From CAZDDB01 sp963843285 (GTDB taxonomy: Bacteria; Acidobacteriota; HRBIN11; JAKEFK01): a stretch of DNA of 64,000 nt. Every line of letters begins with the position of its first letter. Position 1 is the first letter of the stretch. A model generated the notes under the pieces. The model had not been told where the DNA came from, did no database searches, and was given only the letters and a program-made list of their open reading frames with translations. A program made the translations under genes and the position numbers. Shown piece by piece: positions 52,308 to 60,584 of this stretch. The stretch lies in NCBI GenBank assembly GCA_963843285.1, contig CAWJJO010000016.1, positions 1-64,000 on the forward strand. Reading direction: 5' to 3'.

Positions 52308-52636
52308 TTCACCACAAAGGCACAAAGACACGAAGGGGGAAAGGATTCAGTTTCTCGCAAAGACGCAATGGCGCAAAGATTGCGACAGCCGCCGCCCGTT
52401 CGGGATCTCTGAAAAAATATTGCAAAATAAAAAGCATTTTGCCCGTTTCCTTCGTTGGAGAGCTAATCTGTTTTTATTTTGCAATATTTTTTCAGAGAGA
52501 AGCGCCTTCGGCGCTGCGGCGGCTGCCGAGCATGCATCATTCCCATATCCCTTCATCTCTATATCTTCCTTTTTACTCTTCCGGGTTCCGCGCTCTCCGC
52601 GTTAAATTCTTCGTGTCTTCGTGCCTTTGTGGTGAA
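52308..52636. repeat. Nested palindrome between convergent genes
   Basis: The outer arms are TTCACCACAAAGGCAC and GTGCCTTTGTGGTGAA. Inside, CAGCCGCCGC (52386-52395) pairs with GCGGCGGCTG (52516-52525). Inside that, a perfect 28-bp arm at 52406-52433 (TCTCTGAAAAAATATTGC...) is the exact reverse complement of 52471-52498, with a 37-base loop. No gene is enclosed. It lies between sdpI and the end of the Bat operon. Confidence 0.85.
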
Positions 52637-52643
52637 ATTCTTT

Positions 52644-53144
52644 TCACAACATCAGTAGCACACATCCTGCGGCGGAAAGGATCGAGATCCAGGAAAGAAA
52701 GTCATTTCGGCCTACGAGGGACATCAGATAGAGGACACTCAATACTGCGAACAAACCGAGGATGATTCGGGTGCGAAACAGAGCAATTCTTTTTGTAAGC
52801 GAATCCGGCTGAAACAACCGGGCTGTCTGGATTTCCATGCGCCAGTTCAAAGGCCGTAAGTGCAGCAAACGGCTCGCAAACAGCGAGATCTCCTCGGGAT
52901 TGTGCAACTGCTCCGAAGCCAGCATCGCGTAGGATAATGTTTCGGCATCGGAAAATCCGATCTGATGTAGATTGTCTCCGAGTGCTCGAATTTCCTCCCA
53001 TTGTTTGTGGTTCCAAAACTCCACGCAGCGATCGTGCCATGCTCCGGGCTGCCCCCGCATCAAGGAGTCCAGTGAAAGAGTCAGCAACAACACAAACGGC
53101 AGCAGGAGCGCAAGGCTGTTCAGTTCTCTTCGTGTCTTGCTCAT
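52644..53144 (-). CDS. Small membrane protein at the end of the Bat operon
   Basis: The 166-residue product has a membrane segment near residues 10-30 (ALLLPFVLLLTLSLDSL), a soluble helical middle and two membrane segments at the C terminus. The middle has TPR-like helical spacing (DAETLSYAMLASEQLHNPEEI), so it may correspond to BatE-type proteins, but the match is weak. It overlaps batD by 4 bases (ATGA), so it is part of the operon. Confidence 0.65.
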   Translation of the reverse strand: MSKTRRELNSLALLLPFVLLLTLSLDSLMRGQPGAWHDRCVEFWNHKQWEEIRALGDNLHQIGFSDAETLSYAMLASEQLHNPEEISLFASRLLHLRPLNWRMEIQTARLFQPDSLTKRIALFRTRIILGLFAVLSVLYLMSLVGRNDFLSWISILSAAGCVLLML

Positions 53145-54790
53145 TGCCAGAGTCTTTCGACACGCTCACAGATCTGTTTCAGCTCACCATATGTGAGGGT
53201 TGCCGTTTTGGTTTGCGAATAGGCGGTTGATTCCAATTTGCGAAAGGCGCGTTCAAAATTCAACCATTCCGTCTGGGGCAGATGTCCGCGCAGAGTGTCG
53301 ATTAAGGATACGGCCGCACCGTCATTGGCGGCAATTTCCTCCATGATTTGTTGATACAGTGTGTGGGCCGCTCTGCGCGAAATTTGCAAGCCCGGATTTT
53401 TGCGATGAAACAGGCGCCGGAGTCGCAGGATTCTCTTGGGTTGTTTTGGCCTGAACAGGACAACCAGGGCGGTGATTGCCGATACGAAAAGGATTCCAAA
53501 TGCAATTTCCACAGTGTGGTCCCGCAGCTGAGGAACTGGCACGGGACGAGGAGGTGGTAGGCCGGGCGGGGTAAATTTCAAGGAGAGGGCGGGAATCGTC
53601 AGGGTGGAGTAGTGGCGGGAATCGGGATCAAACTGCCGAATCTTGAGAGGAGCTAGTATTATGGATGTAGTACGATTCAACGGCGTGATTTCCACTTCGG
53701 TTGTTTTCCGGCTTCTCAGGTTTTCGCCGCGGATCGAAGCGGTGGTATTGCTGGACAGTAGCTTTGCGCTCAGGTGAGGACCTTCCGGTTCCGGAAAATC
53801 GAACGTGGTGAGCTGCCCTTCCCCTTCCAGAGTCCAGCGGACTATCTTGGACTGCGGGGAGTCCTGCGTAATGGCGGTTCGTGCGACAAAGTCTCCCACC
53901 ACGTCTGCATCTCCGGCGGGAAGAACCTGCATTTGCAAGCCGTTCGAGCTACGGTCCACATCCAGTTTCAGATCCGCCGCTTCAAACGCGCCGGAAGGCA
54001 CGCGAACTTTTAATTGACACCGCACCGGTGGGATTTTGAGACGCCCGTCTTCGAGCGGAAAGATCAGAAACTTCTGAAGATCGTAACTTGCGTACTTTGT
54101 CTTTTCGTATTGTCTCCATTCCGCTTTTGGCTGCGTAGTGAATGGGAAGTCATATTTCAAAAAGCCCGGAAACTCAGCCTCTTCCTGAAAGCGCAAATTT
54201 TCCACCGGAAGCTGGGACAACAGCCGCAATGTCACAGTTACACCCTCGCCACGATAAGGCTTCTGCTTGGACGCTTCCATCAGAATTAGAATCTTATTTC
54301 CAATCTCAGCCGAGGAACGAACCAGCGGTGTTGTGACAGTGGGTTTTGGCGGCGTTGCTTCCGCCTGCTTTTGCGCAGGTTTTTGAATCGGTTTTGGCGC
54401 TGGTTTTTGCGGGCGGGGTCCCTCGACTGTGATAAAGAGGGTATTCGACCTGTACAGTTTGCCGTTTGCCGGCGCGGTGGCAGGTCCGAGTTTGAATTCG
54501 CCCCCCTGGCCGGCGGTCAGATTGTAGGTAAGGATCCACTTCACTGTTTTCCCGCGCGGAACCTGCAATAGATTCTTCCCAATTCCTTTGAGCTCAAATT
54601 GGTCCAGACCATCGATCGTAACTTCTGGAGCATTTTCCGCAGGAGCGCCATAAATCTCCAGCGTCAAAATGAAGTCATCCTGCCAGGAAAGCTTCGAGGA
54701 CTCGACGCTCAGAGTCATCAGCAAGCCGTCTGCAAACACCGGACCAGACAGCAGAAGGAATACGAGCGCCATTATGGACGCGCGCGGCAT
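53141..54790 (-). CDS. BatD-like oxygen-tolerance protein
   Basis: The ~549-residue protein has a signal peptide (ASIMALVFLLLSGPVFA), a BatD domain with repeated beta-rich modules (WQDDFILTLEIYGAPAENAP, WILTYNLTAGQGGEFKLGP, MEASKQKPYRGEGVTVTLRL), one C-terminal membrane helix near residue 460 (HTVEIAFGILFVSAITALVVL) and a helical cytoplasmic tail. BatD proteins are surface partners of the BatA/BatB VWA proteins. The start is uncertain: ATG 54790 fits the signal peptide, while 54841 would overlap batB by 29 bases. Confidence 0.85.
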   Translation of the reverse strand: MPRASIMALVFLLLSGPVFADGLLMTLSVESSKLSWQDDFILTLEIYGAPAENAPEVTIDGLDQFELKGIGKNLLQVPRGKTVKWILTYNLTAGQGGEFKLGPATAPANGKLYRSNTLFITVEGPRPQKPAPKPIQKPAQKQAEATPPKPTVTTPLVRSSAEIGNKILILMEASKQKPYRGEGVTVTLRLLSQLPVENLRFQEEAEFPGFLKYDFPFTTQPKAEWRQYEKTKYASYDLQKFLIFPLEDGRLKIPPVRCQLKVRVPSGAFEAADLKLDVDRSSNGLQMQVLPAGDADVVGDFVARTAITQDSPQSKIVRWTLEGEGQLTTFDFPEPEGPHLSAKLLSSNTTASIRGENLRSRKTTEVEITPLNRTTSIILAPLKIRQFDPDSRHYSTLTIPALSLKFTPPGLPPPRPVPVPQLRDHTVEIAFGILFVSAITALVVLFRPKQPKRILRLRRLFHRKNPGLQISRRAAHTLYQQIMEEIAANDGAAVSLIDTLRGHLPQTEWLNFERAFRKLESTAYSQTKTATLTYGELKQICERVERLWQ

Positions 54791-54812
54791 CCGTACTGCT
54801 CTTACAGTCTGT

Positions 54813-56171
54813 TTACCAGGCGAATGTATTGTTGTTCGCATTGATTGAATTGGTGAGCTGGATTTGCTCTTTTTCCTGTTGATCAAAATAACGAAGCAGC
54901 GCTCTTGTTTCCTGAGGCAGGTTCTGAGGCGCCGGTTGGGGCACAGGTTTTGGCGGAGGATTATCCGGATGCTGCTTTCGTTTTAGCGCAACTTCCCAGT
55001 TCCAGCGCGCGATTTGATTTCCGACATTACGCTGTAAAGCTTGCCTGTAATATTTAATGGCTTGATCAAAATCCTGTTGCCGCATGTAAATGTTTCCAAT
55101 CGCAATCTCCACTTCTTCCGATGCCCCCGATTGCTGCAGCTTTTTCAGCGCTTCCAAAGCCTGATCAGATCGACCGTGCGCCGCATCCTGGAGCGCCTTT
55201 TGGAAACTTTCTTCCGGTGTCATCGAAACCGAGGTCATCAGGAGCAGAACTGTTGCGAATGTTGCGGCCACTGTCCCTCGATGAAACCGCAGATGAGGCA
55301 GGATTTGATACAAAAAAAGAAACATCCCTGCCAGGATAAAAAACGGCGTTTGTCTGTACTCAGGAATCTCTTGACCACGGGTGATGATTTCTTTCACATT
55401 TCCCGCCACGGTACCTGCCAAATTTTCGAAGAGCACATTGTTGAGATCGTAGGAATGGTCGGGTGAAAGCGACCGCAACGCGTCCGGGCGCACCGTGCTG
55501 ACCGCGCCGGGATGCGGCTTTTTCAAGTCGTATTCAGGTACTGCACTCGTTTCTCCTCCCGAGGTAAACGTGAATAGTGAAAAATGTTTCTGTTCTTTGA
55601 TCCAGCTTTGAAACGTTCCTGTCGAATCAAAGAATTCGCCGTCACTGAAAAGAAGCGCCAGTGTTTGCTTTGGATTCAAGGCGGAAGGATGGATCATATC
55701 TGCAAGCGCTTGCTGGAGGGGAGCCACCTGTGTTCCCGGTTTCGAAGTCATGTTCGGCGAAATGGAATCCAGAAAGAGAAACAGGGCATTCAGATCCGAT
55801 GTAGACGGACATCCGATCCGGGCGTCGCCGGCAAAGTAAATGAGTGCGGCCTGGCTCCCGCTGAATTGCGGAAGCAGGCTCCGGACAAAACTGCGTACCT
55901 GGTCGATCCTTCGCTGCCCCGCTTTCACCGGACAAAACATGCTTTGTGAGACATCTACCAGAAGGATTACATCGACGCCCTTCACGACCCGCGTTTCGGG
56001 TATGGTGCTCCAGTAGGGATTCGCGAGCGCCACGATGAGAAATCCCAGCGAGGCGAGCAGCATCGGAAAACGCGCATTTTCCCGGGCCGAAACGCTTCGT
56101 TTGGAGTGAATCCACCAGAATAGCGCCAGCGGCAGAAATGCGAGCAGAAGCCAGGGGAATTGAAAGTTCAT
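54813..56171 (-). CDS. BatB-like VWA protein fused to TPR (BatC-like) repeats
   Basis: The 452-residue protein has two N-terminal membrane segments, a VWA domain with the MIDAS start LLVDVSQSM near residue 70 and LLFSDGEFF, a further helix near 290, then TPR-type repeats (QSGASEEVEIAIGNIYMRQQDFDQAIKYYRQAL). In many genomes batB and batC are separate genes; here they are one. A polar Pro/Gln tail follows (DNPPPKPVPQPAPQNL). It overlaps batA by 4 bases (ATGA). Confidence 0.87.
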   Translation of the reverse strand: MNFQFPWLLLAFLPLALFWWIHSKRSVSARENARFPMLLASLGFLIVALANPYWSTIPETRVVKGVDVILLVDVSQSMFCPVKAGQRRIDQVRSFVRSLLPQFSGSQAALIYFAGDARIGCPSTSDLNALFLFLDSISPNMTSKPGTQVAPLQQALADMIHPSALNPKQTLALLFSDGEFFDSTGTFQSWIKEQKHFSLFTFTSGGETSAVPEYDLKKPHPGAVSTVRPDALRSLSPDHSYDLNNVLFENLAGTVAGNVKEIITRGQEIPEYRQTPFFILAGMFLFLYQILPHLRFHRGTVAATFATVLLLMTSVSMTPEESFQKALQDAAHGRSDQALEALKKLQQSGASEEVEIAIGNIYMRQQDFDQAIKYYRQALQRNVGNQIARWNWEVALKRKQHPDNPPPKPVPQPAPQNLPQETRALLRYFDQQEKEQIQLTNSINANNNTFAW

Positions 56172-57151
56172 GGTAATCGTACTATATATGTAGTAAGTAG
56201 AGTATAGCAGAGCGCCAGCAACAGAGCCGGGACGGCAAAGCGGGTTGCGCGATCCTGGATGGTTCGTGCCTCGACAACTCTCGGTTCGGAGGCTTCCAGC
56301 GTATTGATCTGTTCAAATAAAAGCTGCAGGGATTTCGGGTCCGTCGCCCGGAAGTATTTTCCCCCGGAGCGGCCGGCAATCTCACGCAACAAATCTTCAT
56401 CGATATCCACGGTTTCATAACGGTAACTTTTCTTGCCGTTCGGCATGGCAACTGGAAAGGGGACTTTGCCGTTGCTGCCGACGCCGATGCTATAGATTTT
56501 GATTTTCTGACTCACGGCGAGCGACAAAGCGTCGCGGGGATGAATCTCGCCTGCGTTGCTGCGACCGTCGGTGATCAGAAGCAGAATTCGATCACCCTTG
56601 GAAGAGGATTGCTGGGTGAGACGATTGATTCCGCTCATGATGGCGGATCCGATCGCTGTTCCTTCGGGCAGGTCTCCCATTCGCAAAGTCTCTACGGTGC
56701 GGATCAATGGTTCGTGTTCCAGAGTCAGCGGGCATCGAGTGATGCTTTTCCCCGCAAACACAGTAAGGCCGATCCGGTCCGAGGGGCGTCCGCGGATAAA
56801 GTCACGCAGTAGATCCTTGGCGACTTCAAGCCTGTTGAGCGGTTGAAAATCCTCGGCGGCCATGGAGCCGGACACATCGAGGGCCACCAGAATGTCGATT
56901 CCGGAAGGAAGAGTCTCCCGGCTCGTATCCACCTGTTGCGGGCCCGATAGAGCAACCAGAATGAATACCGAAGCGAGGATCGGCAGCAGCCGCATGCGTC
57001 GGAGAATTTGCGTGCGCCAGGTTTCCCGCGCGCCGACAAACCCTGCAGTCGGTAGATTCATCGAATTACTTCTAATTTTGTAGTATAGAAACGCTTCGAT
57101 CGCCAGATAAAACGGCAGCAGCCAGAAGATCCATGGGCGCAGAAAGGTCAT
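56168..57151 (-). CDS. BatA-like VWA membrane protein
   Basis: The 327-residue protein has two N-terminal membrane segments (IFWLLPFYLAIEAFLYY and LLPILASVFILVALSG), a VWA domain with MIDAS motif ALDVSGSM near residue 90, TVFAGKSI and LLITDGRSNAG, and a C-terminal helix. VWA domains bind protein ligands by a metal ion. ATG 57151 is chosen because ATGA there overlaps the stop of the upstream gene; the longer frame lacks sense. Confidence 0.92.
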   Translation of the reverse strand: MTFLRPWIFWLLPFYLAIEAFLYYKIRSNSMNLPTAGFVGARETWRTQILRRMRLLPILASVFILVALSGPQQVDTSRETLPSGIDILVALDVSGSMAAEDFQPLNRLEVAKDLLRDFIRGRPSDRIGLTVFAGKSITRCPLTLEHEPLIRTVETLRMGDLPEGTAIGSAIMSGINRLTQQSSSKGDRILLLITDGRSNAGEIHPRDALSLAVSQKIKIYSIGVGSNGKVPFPVAMPNGKKSYRYETVDIDEDLLREIAGRSGGKYFRATDPKSLQLLFEQINTLEASEPRVVEARTIQDRATRFAVPALLLALCYTLLTTYIVRLP

Positions 57152-58011
57152 CGTTTGCTCCGCCTTTCCACGAGTTCTAACGCCGCCGATACCGCCGTTG
57201 AGATCGCCGGCTCCGGACGAAACGCCTTCTCTCCGTCGTATCTCATTTTTTCCATGATCCTCAAAGCCTCTGCAACCCGGATCAGACGCCCGTCCGATCC
57301 TGCAGCTTCGCCCAGTTGTTGCGCAGTGAATGCCTCCGCGGAGAAGCCCCACAGTAGCTCAGATCGCAGTTGTCTCCACAAGGAGAAGGGAAGATGCTTC
57401 TTTTGCATTTCATTCAAGGATTTCCGCAGCTCGCGCAACAAAACCTGCCTGGGCGATCTCGCGCGATATCGAAGCCATAGAAGCGCGATCAATCCGGTGA
57501 AGACCGCGATACTTGCCAGATACAAAGCGGTTTTGTGCCTGTCCTTGAGTCGTATGAAACTGGGAGCAGTGGCATCCCGGATCTCGAGTGAGGCGCCGCT
57601 GATGTTTTCGACCAGGATGGGTTTTCCGTTCAACACGATACTCTGTCCTTTTCGATCCAGGATCAGAACAGAAGGAGTCCCGCCGACATTCAAGTTTTCG
57701 GGGATGATTTTCAGTTTGTACGTCGACGCAATTCCACCCTCTTCTTGTGCGATTTTCCGGTCCTCAATTTCAATGCGGGCGCCGTTGCATGGCTGTATCT
57801 GAAGCGAATATGATTCCCATAACGGATATTGAATCTTGATGATCCAGAAAAGCGGCTGGCCAAGAAGGACCGGATGATCCGGAAAGAATTGACGAACTTG
57901 CGGCTCAGCGAAGGAAATGCTTCGTAGTACTATATATGACAGAAAACAAAGAAGAGTTGCTTTTGTAACCGGCACAAGCGTATTATAAAGTATTTCTGGA
58001 GGCGCTTTCAT
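57148..58011 (-). CDS. DUF4381-like membrane protein of the Bat operon
   Basis: The 287-residue product has an N-terminal signal or anchor (about 15-35), a beta-rich periplasmic domain, one membrane helix near residues 165-185 (TALYLASIAVFTGLIALLWL) and a helical cytoplasmic tail (RSPRQVLLRELRKSL...). Genes between DUF58 and BatA in other Bat operons encode such DUF4381-like proteins. Its ATG (58009-58011) shares bases with the ATG of the opposite gene at 58010, so the true start may be lower, for example GTG 57975. Confidence 0.75.
   Translation of the reverse strand: MKAPPEILYNTLVPVTKATLLCFLSYIVLRSISFAEPQVRQFFPDHPVLLGQPLFWIIKIQYPLWESYSLQIQPCNGARIEIEDRKIAQEEGGIASTYKLKIIPENLNVGGTPSVLILDRKGQSIVLNGKPILVENISGASLEIRDATAPSFIRLKDRHKTALYLASIAVFTGLIALLWLRYRARSPRQVLLRELRKSLNEMQKKHLPFSLWRQLRSELLWGFSAEAFTAQQLGEAAGSDGRLIRVAEALRIMEKMRYDGEKAFRPEPAISTAVSAALELVERRSKR
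57957..57986 (+). promoter_or_regulatory. Promoter of the opposite-strand gene in the Bat operon
   Basis: TTGCTT (57957-57962) and TATTAT (57981-57986) are 18 bases apart; CTGGAGG stands 7 bases before the ATG at 58010. The promoter lies within the 5' end of the DUF4381-like gene. Confidence 0.5.
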
Positions 58012-58420
58012 GAAAAGAAAAATTACTTCCCTGATTGTTTTGCTGATCCTTGGAGCAACTGCTTACGCCAGCGCGGAAGTAGAACTTCGAATCCTGCCTA
58101 AATCATGGAACATCAACGGAAAAGGCAAAGGTAGAGTCAAAGCTGAGATTCTAAACGTAGATGGAAAGACCTTTGAGGCGTCGAACATCCTGATGAACGG
58201 AGTCGAAGCCCTGAAGGTAAAAGCGAGTGCTCATAAGGTAAAGGCTTTCTTCAGGAAAAGCGATGTCCTCGACACACTGGGTGAAGTCGAAGCCGGACAG
58301 GTTGTAAGTATTTCCGTCAGTTTTGGCGCCGGTGAAAATGCCGCTACGATGACGGATCAAGTGGAACTTGTTGCCAAGAAGAAAAAGAACGGAAATTCCA
58401 ACAACGGTCACGGCCATTAG
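58010..58420 (+). CDS. Small secreted protein, opposite strand in the Bat operon
   Basis: The 136-residue protein has a signal peptide (ITSLIVLLILGATAYASA), a compact beta-rich domain (about 25-115), and a Lys/Asn/His-rich tail (KKKKNGNSNNGHGH). A strong GGAGG and a sigma-70-like promoter drive it. It reads against the Bat operon and is followed by a palindromic repeat at 58431, so it looks like an inserted single-gene unit. No family recognised. Confidence 0.75.
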   Translation: MKRKITSLIVLLILGATAYASAEVELRILPKSWNINGKGKGRVKAEILNVDGKTFEASNILMNGVEALKVKASAHKVKAFFRKSDVLDTLGEVEAGQVVSISVSFGAGENAATMTDQVELVAKKKKNGNSNNGHGH

Positions 58421-58430
58421 ATCTTAGGAT

Positions 58431-58567
58431 TTCACCGCAGAGACGCGGAGAACGCTGAGTTAAGAAAAGATAATACAAATCCACCAAATAGAATCTATAG
58501 AGACGTTCCCGTGAATTCCGTGCCAATTAAATTCCTTCCTCTGCGTACTTTGCGCCTCTGCGGTGAA
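58431..58567. repeat. CGCAGAGACGCG inverted repeat, copy 3
   Basis: TTCACCGCAGAGACGCG pairs with TGCGCCTCTGCGGTGAA; the interior is AT-rich. It is the third copy of the family at 34925 and 46621, and lies between the opposite-strand gene and the end of DUF58. Confidence 0.75.
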
Positions 58568-58572
58568 TCCTC

Positions 58573-59451
58573 CTAGATCGCCTGCTGGAGCGGGCCGCGA
58601 GAAGTTTGGCGCCGTCTCAAGAATTCAATCAGCTGTAGTTCTACGTCCGGTCCGGACGACAATGAGAGCAAATCCGTACTCGAACGTTGAAACGCTTTGA
58701 TTACGAGCTTCTTTTGCTGGTGGAAAAACTCACGGTACGCGTCTCGCGTGTACCTGTCATAACCATCCATCAGATACCGCCGTCCCGTTTCCGGATCGAC
58801 TCCATCGATGACGACCGAGTGGCGCAGATTCGCTTCCAGAGGGTCGTAAAGGTGAACTCCTACCACCTCATGCTTCTTCGACAAAGCGAGAAGAGGAATC
58901 TCGAAATTCCTGTCCAGAAAATCTGAGATTAGAAAAAGAATGGTGTGTTTCTTCAGCACACGTCTTAAAAACCCCAGGGCTAGAGAGATCGATGTCTTCC
59001 GGATGTATGATTTTTGTTGCAGCAATCGATGAAGAATATGTTCCGGTTGCCTGATGTTTCGTGCGGGAGGAAGAAAAAATTCGACTCGATCCGAAAACCC
59101 GAGACAACCGATCCGGTCATCCAGATAATCGGCAAGTGTTGTGAGAACAGCGACGAGCTGCGACAACGCTTCCATTTTGATTTCCATGGAAGAGCTCAAA
59201 TCGATGACCAGCATCACGGAAAGATCCCGTTCTTCGATAAACGTCTTTACATACGGCGTGCCGCGCCGTGCTGTTGTATTCCAGTCGATGCGGCGGATAT
59301 CGTCACCCGGCACATACTCTCGTAAGGTCGCGAATTCGATTCCGCGTCCGTGGAATAACGTCCGGAAGCTGCCTTCACCGAATATATGGATCAGACGTCT
59401 GGACGTCAGTCTGAGTCTTCGGATCCGCTGCTCCAATTCTTCTGCTTTCAT
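58573..59451 (-). CDS. DUF58 domain protein (second copy)
   Basis: The 292-residue protein has the DUF58 block GDDIRRIDWNTTARRGTPYVK near residue 50-70 and a DLSSSM metal-site motif near residue 83-88. It pairs with the MoxR at 59547. ATG 59451 is used because upstream frame sequence to 59484 is repeat-derived. The tail is RRRQTSRGPLQQAI. It differs from the first DUF58 (637) in the N-terminal region, so these are paralogues, not recent copies. Confidence 0.9.
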   Translation of the reverse strand: MKAEELEQRIRRLRLTSRRLIHIFGEGSFRTLFHGRGIEFATLREYVPGDDIRRIDWNTTARRGTPYVKTFIEERDLSVMLVIDLSSSMEIKMEALSQLVAVLTTLADYLDDRIGCLGFSDRVEFFLPPARNIRQPEHILHRLLQQKSYIRKTSISLALGFLRRVLKKHTILFLISDFLDRNFEIPLLALSKKHEVVGVHLYDPLEANLRHSVVIDGVDPETGRRYLMDGYDRYTRDAYREFFHQQKKLVIKAFQRSSTDLLSLSSGPDVELQLIEFLRRRQTSRGPLQQAI

Positions 59452-59460
59452 GATCGAATT

Positions 59461-59537
59461 AACCACAAAGGCACGAAGCAGCACGAAGCTTAACCTTTTT
59501 TCTTCGTGAGTCTCTGTGTCTTCGTGTCTTTGTGGTT
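59461..59537. repeat. CACAAAGGCAC inverted repeat between MoxR and DUF58
   Basis: AACCACAAAGGCACGAAG pairs with the complementary TTCGTGTCTTTGTGGTT. It fills the gap between moxR (ends 59547) and DUF58 (starts 59451), the same junction that holds a different element in the first operon. Confidence 0.8.
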
Positions 59538-59546
59538 ACCTCGTTC

Positions 59547-60527
59547 TCACGGGATGGGAACCTTCGAAAGGATTTGATGGATCAGATCCTCCGTTGCCAC
59601 ATTCTCCGCATCGGCTTCGTAGCTGCGGAGAATGCGGTGACGCAATATATCCGGCGCCACCATCTTGATGTCATCTGGAATCACGTACGCGCGCTGTTGC
59701 AAAAACGCATGCGCTTTGGCTGCCATCGTCCAGAAGATGGAGGCTCTGGGTGAAACACCGTACTGAATGAAACGGCCGATATCGAGATTGTACTCTTTTG
59801 GGCTTCGCGTCGCAGTGACAAGCTGGACGATATAGTTCTTCAGAGAATCATCGATGAAAATGGATTGAGCAAGATTGCGAAGCTCTAGCACATCCTTCCG
59901 ATCCAGCACCGGTTTCACTTCGTACTGTTCGTTTCCCGTCATGCGATCCAGAATAATTTTTTCTTCGTCTTTTGTGGGATAAGAAATTTTTACTTTCATC
60001 ATGAAACGATCAATCTGGGCTTCCGGAAGCGGATAGGTTCCTTCCTGTTCGATCGGATTTTGAGTCGCGAAGACAAGAAATGGCTCTTCGAGCAAATAAC
60101 TCTCTTCTCCGATGGTAACCTGTCGTTCTTGCATTGCTTCCAACAAAGCGCTTTGGACTTTTGCCGGAGCGCGGTTGATTTCGTCCGCCAGAAGAATGTT
60201 ACAAAATACCGGGCCTTTTTTGACGATAAAGCTGCCGTCTTTCGGATTAAAGACTAGTGTTCCCGTGAGATCCGATGGGAGCAAATCCGGCGTAAATTGG
60301 ATCCTTTTGAAATCGGCCTGAATCGCCTGGGCAAGCGACTTCACAGCCAGCGTTTTTGCAAGTCCGGGGAGGCCTTCGACTAAAAGGTGTCCGTTGGCCA
60401 ACAAACTGATGACCAGGCGTTGCATCAGGTATCGCTGGCCCACGATGATGCCTCGAAATTCATTCTGCAACGCAGTCAGCAGCGAAGTCTTTTCTTGAAT
60501 TTCTTTCTGCAATTCTTCCGGAAGCAT
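59547..60527 (-). CDS. MoxR-family AAA+ ATPase (second copy)
   Basis: The 326-residue ATPase has Walker A GLPGLAKT near residues 57-64, the Walker B LLADEINRAP near 117, ALLEAMQERQ, ATQNPIEQEGTYPLPEAQIDRF and a C-terminal lid. It heads the Bat operon with DUF58 downstream. Walker A has GLPGLAKT with Ala where the first copy has Gly. Such ATPases act as chaperone-like assembly factors with VWA partners. Confidence 0.94.
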   Translation of the reverse strand: MLPEELQKEIQEKTSLLTALQNEFRGIIVGQRYLMQRLVISLLANGHLLVEGLPGLAKTLAVKSLAQAIQADFKRIQFTPDLLPSDLTGTLVFNPKDGSFIVKKGPVFCNILLADEINRAPAKVQSALLEAMQERQVTIGEESYLLEEPFLVFATQNPIEQEGTYPLPEAQIDRFMMKVKISYPTKDEEKIILDRMTGNEQYEVKPVLDRKDVLELRNLAQSIFIDDSLKNYIVQLVTATRSPKEYNLDIGRFIQYGVSPRASIFWTMAAKAHAFLQQRAYVIPDDIKMVAPDILRHRILRSYEADAENVATEDLIHQILSKVPIP

Positions 60528-60584
60528 GGACGGATTATAGCAGATGTTTTGCGTCGTCGAGTCGTCGAGTCTTCACGTCATCGC

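Noticed and set aside
34925..59537. Short dispersed palindromes considered as CRISPR repeats
   Set aside because: They are single, scattered, differ in length and are not in arrays with regular spacers; no cas genes are present.
60387..60584. 5' extension of the chemoreceptor chimera
   Set aside because: It is antisense to the start of moxR and has no receptor-like features; a start at or after 60585 is more sensible.
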